Positions 1-4,687 of a DNA stretch of 6,605 nucleotides are shown here, piece by piece. The DNA is from Acidobacteriota bacterium (GTDB lineage: Bacteria > Acidobacteriota > Vicinamibacteria > Vicinamibacterales > UBA2999): assembly GCA_947478985.1 (NCBI GenBank), contig CANJYC010000102.1, positions 1 through 6,605 of the forward strand, read 5' to 3'. Made by a program: the position numbers and the translations under genes. The notes under the pieces are model-generated. The model ran no database searches, was not told the DNA's origin, and saw only the letters and a program-made list of their open reading frames with translations. Positions within the stretch are counted from its first letter, which is position 1. Each line of letters opens with the position of its first letter.

Positions 1-1797
1 GGTGTCCAGGTCCAGCAGATGATCACCGGCGGACAGGAAGTCATCATCGGCGCGGTGACCGACCAGTCCTTCGGCAAGCTCGTGGCCTTCGGCCTGGGCG
101 GCGTGCTGGTTGAAGTGCTCAAGGACATCACGTTCCGTCTGGCGCCTGCGACCCGCGACGACGCTCTCTCGATGCTCGACGGCATTGCCGCGGCCGAGAT
201 CCTCAAGGGCGTGCGCGGCGCCGACCCGGTCAATCGTGACGCGCTGGCGGACATGATCAAGAACGTGTCGCAGCTCATCGCCGACTTCCCGGAAATCTCG
301 GAGATGGACCTGAACCCCGTCTTCGCCAGCAAGAGCGGCGCGATTGCCGCCGATGTGCGTATCGTGGTCGACTTCGCCCCGGCTCAGCCGCGCTTCCGGC
401 CGAAGCACGACGACATCGTGCGCGACATGAACCGGATCATGAAGCCGAACGCCGTTGCCGTGATCGGCGCCTCGTCCGAGGACGGGAAGATCGGCAACTC
501 GGTCATGAAGAACCTGATCAACGGCGGCTACAAGGGGAAGATCTACCCGATCAACCCGTCGGCCCCGGAGATCATGGGACTCAAGGCCTACAAGAGCGTC
601 AAGGACGTGCCCGGTGATATCGACGTGGCCGTCTTCGCCATTCCGGCCAAGTTCGTGGCCGGGGCGCTCGTCGAGGTCGGCGAGAAGAAGATCGCCGGTG
701 CGATTCTGATTCCGTCCGGGTTTGCCGAGACCGGCAACCACGAAGGGCAGGAAGAGATTGCCGCGATCGGGCGCAAGTACGGCGTCCGCCTGATGGGGCC
801 GAACATCTACGGCTTCTACTACACGCCCTCGAATCTGTGCGCGACCTTCTGCACGGCCTACGACGTCAAGGGCGGCGCCGCGCTGTCGTCGCAGTCGGGC
901 GGCATCGGCATGGCCATCATCGGATTCTCGCGCTCGGCGAAGATGGGTGTCTCGGCCATCGTCGGCCTCGGCAATAAGTCGGACATCGATGAGGACGATC
1001 TGCTCACGTTCTTCGAGCAGGACGACAACACGAAGATCATCGCGCAGCACTGCGAGGACCTGAAGGACGGCCGCGCCTTCGCCGAAGTGGCCAAGCGCGT
1101 CTCGAAGAAGAAGCCGGTCGTCGTGCTCAAGGCGGGTCGTACCGCGATGGGCGCGCGTGCCGCCAGTTCCCACACCGGTGCGCTGGCCGGCAACGACAAG
1201 ATCTACGAGGACGTGCTCAAGCAGTCGGGCGTCATCCGCGCCCGGTCGCTCCGCGACCTGCTCGAGTTCGCGCGCGGCATTCCGGTGCTGCCGACGCCGA
1301 AGGGCGAGAACGTCGTCATCATCACCGGCGCCGGCGGTTCAGGCGTGCTTCTCTCGGACGCCGTCGTCGACAACGGCCTGTCCCTGATGGCCATGCCGGC
1401 TGACCTTGATGCCGCCTTCCGCAAGTTCATCCCGCCATTTGGTGCGGCGGGCAACCCGGTCGACATCACGGGCGGCGAGCCACCGAAGACGTACCAGAAC
1501 ACGGTGCGGCTGGGCCTCGAGGATCCGCGCATCCACTCCCTCATCCTCGGTTACTGGCACACGATCGTCACGCCGCCGATGGTGTTCGCCAAGACGATGG
1601 TCGAGGTGGTGGAGGAGATGAAGGCGAAGGGCATTCACAAGCCCATCGTCGCGTCACTGGCCGGCGACGTTGAGGTGGAAGAGGCATCGGAATACCTGTT
1701 CGCGCACGGGATCCCGGCGTACCCCTACTCGACCGAGATTCCGGTGGCCGTGCTTGGCGCCAAGTACAAGTGGGCCCGCGGGGCCGGCCTGATCTAA
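1..1797 (+). CDS. ADP-forming acyl-CoA synthetase (acetate--CoA ligase family), beta-alpha fusion, 5'-truncated
   Basis: The gene enters from the left edge already in frame; the first ATG, at 19, lies inside a conserved block and is not the start. The product is an NDP-forming acyl-CoA synthetase. This family interconverts acyl-CoA, ADP and phosphate with acid, CoA and ATP in the cytoplasm, through acyl-phosphate and phosphohistidine intermediates. Counting visible codons, residues 1-125 are the second half of an ATP-grasp (beta) module with TGGQEVIIG and FGLGGVLVEVLKD. Residues 149-240 are the Rossmann CoA-binding domain (AVIGASS). Residues 262-305 carry MGPNIYG and SSQSGGIG. The ligase domain continues to the end, with GLGNKSDID and the SSHTGALAG motif, whose His391 is the expected phosphorylated histidine. 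The order is ATP-grasp first, opposite to PatZ/Pat-type fusions (CoA-binding, ligase, ATP-grasp). About 100 or more residues are missing upstream. GPNIYG has Ile-Tyr where relatives often have Cys-Leu. Family assignment is firm; the acid substrate cannot be read from the sequence. Confidence 0.93.
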   Translation, partial: GVQVQQMITGGQEVIIGAVTDQSFGKLVAFGLGGVLVEVLKDITFRLAPATRDDALSMLDGIAAAEILKGVRGADPVNRDALADMIKNVSQLIADFPEISEMDLNPVFASKSGAIAADVRIVVDFAPAQPRFRPKHDDIVRDMNRIMKPNAVAVIGASSEDGKIGNSVMKNLINGGYKGKIYPINPSAPEIMGLKAYKSVKDVPGDIDVAVFAIPAKFVAGALVEVGEKKIAGAILIPSGFAETGNHEGQEEIAAIGRKYGVRLMGPNIYGFYYTPSNLCATFCTAYDVKGGAALSSQSGGIGMAIIGFSRSAKMGVSAIVGLGNKSDIDEDDLLTFFEQDDNTKIIAQHCEDLKDGRAFAEVAKRVSKKKPVVVLKAGRTAMGARAASSHTGALAGNDKIYEDVLKQSGVIRARSLRDLLEFARGIPVLPTPKGENVVIITGAGGSGVLLSDAVVDNGLSLMAMPADLDAAFRKFIPPFGAAGNPVDITGGEPPKTYQNTVRLGLEDPRIHSLILGYWHTIVTPPMVFAKTMVEVVEEMKAKGIHKPIVASLAGDVEVEEASEYLFAHGIPAYPYSTEIPVAVLGAKYKWARGAGLI

Positions 1798-1814
1798 GCC
1801 CTCCCGTCGAGGGC
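1798..1814 (+). other. Small GC-rich hairpin directly after the synthetase stop codon
   Basis: GCCCTC (1798-1803) pairs perfectly with GAGGGC (1809-1814) across a 5-nt loop, starting at the base after the TAA stop. No T-run follows, so it is unlikely to terminate on its own. It may shield the mRNA 3' end or be incidental to GC-rich sequence. Confidence 0.4.
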
Positions 1815-1831
1815 GTCACAGCGGACGTTCA

Positions 1832-1867
1832 CAGCCGGCGATCACAAGGGTGGTCGCCGGCTGTTTC
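1832..1867 (+). terminator. Intrinsic terminator of the acyl-CoA synthetase gene
   Basis: CAGCCGGCGA (1832-1841) pairs perfectly with TCGCCGGCTG (1854-1863). The stem continues inward through a T-G wobble and C-G, A-T and C-G pairs to a 4-nt loop (1846-1849), giving about 14 bp. TTTCTG follows at once, a short and imperfect T-tract. It sits 35 bases after the synthetase stop, which fits Rho-independent termination of that gene and separates it from the nuclease gene downstream. Confidence 0.8.
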
Positions 1868-1934
1868 TGCGTACACCGTCACTGAACACGAGTTGCGTCC
1901 TTGCCTGCCACGGTGAAAGAACTGCAACTTCGGT

Positions 1935-1940
1935 TCTAAT
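1935..1940 (+). promoter_or_regulatory. Weak candidate -10 element for the leader/nuclease unit
   Basis: TCTAAT at 1935-1940 matches 5 of 6 bases of the sigma-70 -10 consensus. No recognisable -35 lies at the right distance (GGTGAA would be at the 17-bp position). A short inverted repeat, AGAAC (1918-1922) with GTTCT (1933-1937), overlaps its left side and could be an operator or chance. A start site about 7 bases after it would leave almost no room for the leader ribosome site, which weakens the call. Confidence 0.2.
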
Positions 1941-1949
1941 AGGGCGGGA

Positions 1950-1976
1950 ATGAGCCTCGTTCTGCGCACAACGTGA
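1950..1976 (+). CDS. Eight-codon leader ORF overlapping the HNH nuclease start
   Basis: ATG at 1950 opens a reading frame of eight codons (MSLVLRTT) ending in TGA at 1974-1976. AGGG at 1941-1944, five bases before the ATG, is a reasonable Shine-Dalgarno sequence. The stop overlaps the GTG start of the nuclease gene (GTGA, 1973-1976), the geometry used for stop-start translational coupling. The nuclease GTG has no Shine-Dalgarno sequence of its own at normal spacing, so the leader may deliver ribosomes to it. The peptide has no recognisable attenuator-type codon run. This is an inference from spacing only, and such a short frame can arise by chance. Confidence 0.35.
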   Translation: MSLVLRTT

Positions 1977-2602
1977 TCGCTCGATCTGCCGCTGCGGCCT
2001 TACTTTTGTGGGCGATCGTCACCAGCGCGTGCAGCGGAGAACCACCCGCGGCTCCGACGAAGGTCGTGTCGGGCGCGGTGGTGACGTTGCCGATCGTCGA
2101 CGTGCCACCAGACATACCGCCCTACAACCGGGACCAGTGGCGGCATTGGATTGACGCCGACCATGACTGCCAGGACACCCGAGCCGAAGTACTCATTGAG
2201 GAAAGCCTGAGCCCTGTGCTGTTTCGCGACAGCCGCCACTGCGTCGTGGGCACCGGCAGCTGGACAGATCGATACACGGGCATCGCGTGGCACCGCGCGT
2301 CTGACCTCGACGTCGACCACCTCGTGCCGCTGGCAAACGCTCATCGCTCCGGCGGGTGGCGGTGGCCGGCGGCAGAGAAAGAGCGCTACGCCAACGACCT
2401 CACGGACTCCTGGCAGTTGGTGGCCGTCGGCGCCTCCGTCAACCGGTCCAAGGGCGATGAGGGACCAGAGGCCTGGCGGCCACCAAGCCGTGATGCGTGG
2501 TGCGGCTATGCCTCCGCCTGGGTCCGCATCAAGCGGCGCTGGGGCCTTTCGGCGACCACCGAAGAGTGGCAGGCGCTAGGTGAGATGCTGGCTGGCTGCT
2601 GA
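1973..2602 (+). CDS. Predicted lipoprotein HNH endonuclease (GmrSD C-terminal/DUF1524-like family)
   Basis: The 209-residue product starts at GTG; an in-frame TAG at 1940 excludes any earlier start. Residues 1-20 form a short lipoprotein-type signal: Arg4, a hydrophobic run from Ala6 to Val16, then TSA-Cys20 as the lipobox. The match is imperfect because Thr stands at -3. The mature part is a secreted HNH nuclease of the ββα-metal type. It shows YNRDQW (51-56), DCQDTRAEVL (65-74), GSWTDRYTG (95-103), DVDHLVPLANAH (113-124) with the metal/general-base pair Asp115-His116, then YANDL (139-143) and VNRSKGDEGP (156-165). These blocks are typical of small extracellular HNH nucleases related to the nuclease half of GmrSD. 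Cys66, Cys90, Cys177 and Cys209 could form disulfides, which suits an exported protein. Likely role: non-specific DNA degradation at the cell surface or in the periplasm, for nutrients or against incoming DNA; the sequence does not decide between them. It stands alone between a terminator and a convergent tRNA. Confidence 0.87.
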   Translation: MIARSAAAALLLWAIVTSACSGEPPAAPTKVVSGAVVTLPIVDVPPDIPPYNRDQWRHWIDADHDCQDTRAEVLIEESLSPVLFRDSRHCVVGTGSWTDRYTGIAWHRASDLDVDHLVPLANAHRSGGWRWPAAEKERYANDLTDSWQLVAVGASVNRSKGDEGPEAWRPPSRDAWCGYASAWVRIKRRWGLSATTEEWQALGEMLAGC

Positions 2603-2616
2603 GCGACGCATCGCCG

Positions 2617-2635
2617 GTTTGCACGCGGTGCAAAC
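2617..2635. terminator. Perfect hairpin between convergent nuclease and tRNA-Ala genes
   Basis: GTTTGCAC (2617-2624) and GTGCAAAC (2628-2635) form an 8-bp perfect stem with a GCG loop. It begins 15 bases after the nuclease stop and lies 34 bases beyond the tRNA 3' end on the other strand. Its position suits a shared bidirectional terminator or mRNA-end stabiliser, but neither strand has a T-run after it, so intrinsic termination is not assured. Confidence 0.45.
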
Positions 2636-2668
2636 GAACGGCAGGCCGCGAGGGCGGAAAAGAAAGGA

Positions 2669-2744
2669 TGGTGGACCTGACCGGGATCGAACCGGTGACC
2701 TCCTGAATGCCATTCAGGCGCGCTCCCAACTGCGCTACAGGCCC
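2669..2744 (-). tRNA. tRNA-Ala, anticodon GGC, CCA encoded
   Basis: Read on the minus strand, a complete 76-nt cloverleaf is visible. The acceptor is GGGCCTG with CAGGTCC, including the G3:U70 wobble pair that is the main alanine identity element. The D arm is GCGC/GCGC with an 8-nt loop. The anticodon stem is CCTGA/TCAGG around the loop ATGGCAT, giving anticodon GGC (plus-strand 2709-2711), which reads GCC and GCT. The variable region is AGGTC. The T arm is ACCGG/CCGGT around TTCGATC. Discriminator A73 is followed by a genomically encoded CCA. All stems pair, so the gene looks functional. It is convergent with the nuclease gene; no partial second copy of its 3' end, which would mark an integrated element, is seen in the window. 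Confidence 0.97.
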
Positions 2745-2767
2745 TTTCGTCGTCTTCCGAACACACA

Positions 2768-2773
2768 ATATTA
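2768..2773 (-). promoter_or_regulatory. Candidate -10 box for the tRNA-Ala gene
   Basis: On the minus strand TAATAT lies 23 bases before the mature tRNA 5' end, in the only AT-rich patch of the upstream spacer, which fits a short 5' leader removed by RNase P. No clear -35 hexamer is found 16-18 bp further upstream, where the sequence is GC-rich, so the call rests on the -10 match alone. Confidence 0.35.
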
Positions 2774-2777
2774 ACAC

Positions 2778-2810
2778 GGCCGCCGGGTGACCTCCGCTGT
2801 CACCGGGGCC
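2778..2810 (-). other. Imperfect hairpin between the small minus-strand gene and tRNA-Ala
   Basis: GGTGAC (2786-2791) pairs with GTCACC (2799-2804) around a 7-nt loop. Flanking GGCC tetramers (2778-2781 and 2807-2810) can extend the stem with an internal loop. It lies about 33 bases after the stop of the small minus-strand gene and just before the tRNA -10 candidate, so it may end that transcript. No T-run follows. Confidence 0.3.
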
Positions 2811-2842
2811 GGCTATACCTTTATCGGTGACGTCTTGAAGGA

Positions 2843-3064
2843 TTACGGCGTCTGACTGGCGCCGGCGGTGCGCCGGTGGGCCAGGGTGAGCCACTCCGCA
2901 AGCTGATGGGCCGCTTCGCCAGGACTGGCGCCGTAGAAGGGCATCATCGCCGTGGGCATCCCGGCCATCCGTTGCAGCTGGGCTCGCCACCGGTTGCTGA
3001 CGGGCGTGACCTCGATCTGGTACACGCGGCCGCCGATGATTTCCTCGAAGTGATGAACTGTCAC
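2843..3064 (-). CDS. Small uncharacterised protein, 73 residues
   Basis: The frame opens at GTG (3064-3062) and ends at TAA (2845-2843). No other start codon occurs close upstream in frame, and no clear Shine-Dalgarno sequence is visible. The product begins MTVHHFEEIIGGRVYQIEV, continues with SNRWRAQL and MPFYGASPGEAAHQLAEWL, and ends in a polar tail. The pattern suggests a small two-part fold: a beta-rich N-terminal half with alternating polar and hydrophobic residues (about 8-32), then an amphipathic helix (about 47-63). The protein has no signal peptide, no membrane segment and no cysteine, so it is probably cytoplasmic. Balanced composition, the aromatic/Gly/Pro pattern and the promoter match upstream support a real gene over a chance frame. 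I do not recognise a named family. It is divergent from the exported-protein gene on the right and precedes tRNA-Ala on the same strand. Confidence 0.6.
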   Translation of the reverse strand: MTVHHFEEIIGGRVYQIEVTPVSNRWRAQLQRMAGMPTAMMPFYGASPGEAAHQLAEWLTLAHRRTAGASQTP

Positions 3065-3100
3065 GTCTGTGTCGTTTGTATGAAGCGGGAAGCGAGTCCG

Positions 3101-3128
3101 ATTCTACGCTCACGCGTCGTGCGATCAA
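3101..3128 (-). promoter_or_regulatory. Sigma-70-type promoter for the small minus-strand gene
   Basis: On the minus strand TTGATC (3128-3123, four of six to TTGACA) is separated by 16 bp from TAGAAT (3106-3101, five of six to TATAAT). Transcription from about 3094 would give a leader of roughly 30 bases before the GTG at 3064. Position and orientation fit the small gene well. Confidence 0.45.
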
Positions 3129-3217
3129 GCGAAGCGAGGCGCGAAGGTGTCGAAACTCGGCGTGTTACAGCGCGTGCGCTCTCGCAATCGCCGGCGAGAA
3201 ATATTTTCATTGTCAGG

Positions 3218-3259
3218 TTCTCCACAGCTTTTGCACCAGCTGTCCACAGCTTTTCCACA
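3218..3259 (+). repeat. Four DnaA-box-like 9-mers at exact 11-bp spacing
   Basis: The 9-mers TTCTCCACA (3218), TTTTGCACC (3229), CTGTCCACA (3240) and TTTTCCACA (3251) start exactly 11 bp apart, all in the same orientation. Against the DnaA box TTATNCACA, the first and last have one mismatch and the middle two have two. The array can also be read as a 22-bp direct repeat: TCCACAGCTTTT recurs exactly at 3221 and 3243. An AT-rich stretch (about 3199-3212) lies immediately to the left. Spacing of about one helical turn would put all boxes on one face of DNA, as in DnaA-regulated or origin-type arrays. No dnaA, dnaN or other replication gene is in the window, so a regulatory or titration role is at least as likely as an origin. 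It sits between two divergent genes. Confidence 0.5.
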
Positions 3260-3292
3260 TTCGTGCCGCGATGAGGGCGCGAAGCGGAGAGA

Positions 3293-3298
3293 TACAAT
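3293..3298 (+). promoter_or_regulatory. Candidate -10 box for the exported-protein/AddB-like operon
   Basis: TACAAT matches five of six bases of the -10 consensus and lies 18 bases before the ATG at 3317. This would give a very short leader of about 12 bases. No good -35 is found at 16-18 bp; the DnaA-box-like array ends about 33 bp upstream of it, close enough for a bound protein to affect RNA polymerase. Confidence 0.35.
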
Positions 3299-3316
3299 GA
3301 CCGCCCGGACCGATTG

Positions 3317-4687
3317 ATGCCGAAGATTGTCATTGCCGTCATCGCCGCGCTGCTGATCTCGACCGTCGCCGAGGCGGCAGCCGATGCGACGCTGTTCCGG
3401 CTCTACCTCGCCGACGGATCGAGCGTGGTCAGCTTCGGCGAGTTCGCGCGGGTCGCCGATCGCGTTGTGTTTTCGATGCCAATCGGCGGACCGGTCGACC
3501 AGCCGCGACTCCAGGTGGTCACGCTGCCGGTCGCCGCGGTCGACTGGAGCCGTACCGACCGCTACGCCGATTCCGCGCGCTACCAGCGCTACGCCGATAC
3601 GCGGGGTGAAGACGACTTCCTTCAGCTGACCAGCGAGGTGGCGCGGGTGCTGAACGGGATCGCGACCACCACCGACCGCACACGCGCGCTCGCCTATGCC
3701 GAACAGGCGCGACGCTCACTGGCCGACTGGCCCGGTTCGCACTATGGCTATCGCCAGCGCGACGTCCGGGAAGTGGTCAGCCTGATCGACGAGTCCATTT
3801 CCGATCTGCGTGCCTCGCTCGGTATCAGCAGCTTCAATGTCGCGCTGGTCGCCATACCTGCCGAAGCGCCACGCGAGCCGCTGCTGGGCATGCCTGGTGT
3901 CCGCGAACAGTTCGACCAGATGCTGCACGTATCGGGTTACGCCAATCCGGCCGAGCGCATCGCCCTGCTCCGGGCGGCCGTCCGGCTGCTCGGTGAGGCG
4001 GATTCCGCGACGCTGGGTTCCGATGTGGCTGGGCTGCGGCGCAACGTGGAAGGACAGATTCGCGAGGAGGAACGGCTCGACTCCCGCTACGGTGAGCTCT
4101 CGACCCGAATGATGGCGGTCGCGACGCGCGCCGCGGCCGGCGCGCGCACCCGAGATATCGAGCGCGTGCTCGACCAGATCCCACGCGAGGATGAGCGGCT
4201 GGGGCGCCGGAGGCCGGATGCCGTCGACGCGTTGCTGATATCAGTGCGGGGGCAGCTCGACGCGGCGCGGCGGCTGCGTCTGATGCGTGACCAATGGACC
4301 ATCCGGCGCGCGCTCTATCGCGACTACGAGCGCACCGTCGGCGCGCAGCTCCTGCAGCTGGTGAAGTCGCAACCGGCGCTCGAATCGATCCGTCGCCTCG
4401 ACGGGCCATCGCCCGGAACCCTGATCAATCTGCGGGGCCGGTTATCCGGCGGGGCCGCGCGCCTGTCCCGTGTCCGGCCGCCGAACGACCTCGGCCAGAC
4501 TCACGACATGCTCGTCAGCGCCTGGCGATTTGCCGAGACGGCGTTGAACGCGCGATACGACGCAATCCAGTCCGGCAACTTCGCGACCGCGCGCGAGGCA
4601 TCGTCATCCGCTGCCGGGGCGCTGCTGATGTTGTCACGTGCGCAGCAGGAGATTCGTGCGTTGCTGGAGCCGCCGCGCCTGCGGTGA
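3317..4687 (+). CDS. Uncharacterised exported protein, helix-rich, cysteine-free
   Basis: I chose the ATG at 3317; a TTG one codon earlier is also in frame but less likely. The 456-residue product has a Sec-type signal peptide: Lys3, a hydrophobic core IVIAVIAALLIST (4-16), and an AEA cleavage site after residue 20. Residues about 25-78 look beta-rich (LFRLYLADGSSVVSFGEF, DRVVFSMP, LQVVTLPVAAVDW), suggesting a small N-terminal domain. A tyrosine repeat follows (RYADSARYQRYAD, 82-94). From about 100 to the end the protein is mostly long, charged Arg/Glu/Ala-rich helices with coiled-coil-like stretches (about 235-345) and a helical C-terminus. It contains no cysteine, no transmembrane segment after the signal and no motif of a known enzyme that I can see. 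It is probably periplasmic or secreted. Its TGA overlaps the GTG of the AddB-like gene by GTGA, so the two are very likely co-transcribed and translationally coupled. Function unknown; a structural or scaffold role is possible but unproven. Confidence 0.8.
   Translation: MPKIVIAVIAALLISTVAEAAADATLFRLYLADGSSVVSFGEFARVADRVVFSMPIGGPVDQPRLQVVTLPVAAVDWSRTDRYADSARYQRYADTRGEDDFLQLTSEVARVLNGIATTTDRTRALAYAEQARRSLADWPGSHYGYRQRDVREVVSLIDESISDLRASLGISSFNVALVAIPAEAPREPLLGMPGVREQFDQMLHVSGYANPAERIALLRAAVRLLGEADSATLGSDVAGLRRNVEGQIREEERLDSRYGELSTRMMAVATRAAAGARTRDIERVLDQIPREDERLGRRRPDAVDALLISVRGQLDAARRLRLMRDQWTIRRALYRDYERTVGAQLLQLVKSQPALESIRRLDGPSPGTLINLRGRLSGGAARLSRVRPPNDLGQTHDMLVSAWRFAETALNARYDAIQSGNFATAREASSSAAGALLMLSRAQQEIRALLEPPRLR

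Noticed and set aside
2669..2744. tRNA-Ala as a possible integration site for a mobile element carrying the neighbouring nuclease
   Set aside because: No integrase, no second copy of the tRNA 3' end and no obvious composition break are visible within the window, so integration is not supported.
2694..2795. GGTGACCTCC occurs twice, in the tRNA gene (2694-2703) and upstream of it (2786-2795)
   Set aside because: A 10-base match in GC-rich DNA at close range, without extension on either side, is best explained by chance; it does not form an attachment-site-like duplication.
2529..3128. Minus-strand frame of 199 codons spanning the tRNA and the small gene
   Set aside because: It runs straight through the complete tRNA-Ala gene and overlaps the better-supported small gene in another frame; the translation lacks protein-like patterning.
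3210..3215. TTGTCA as a -35 element for the exported-protein gene
   Set aside because: It matches five of six consensus bases, but no -10-like sequence lies 16-18 bp downstream, where the DnaA-box-like array is instead.
3218..3259. Reading the phased array as a short CRISPR or plasmid iteron array
   Set aside because: The units are 11 bp with no spacers, which excludes CRISPR, and no replication initiator gene is present to support iterons; DnaA-like boxes explain the motif better.
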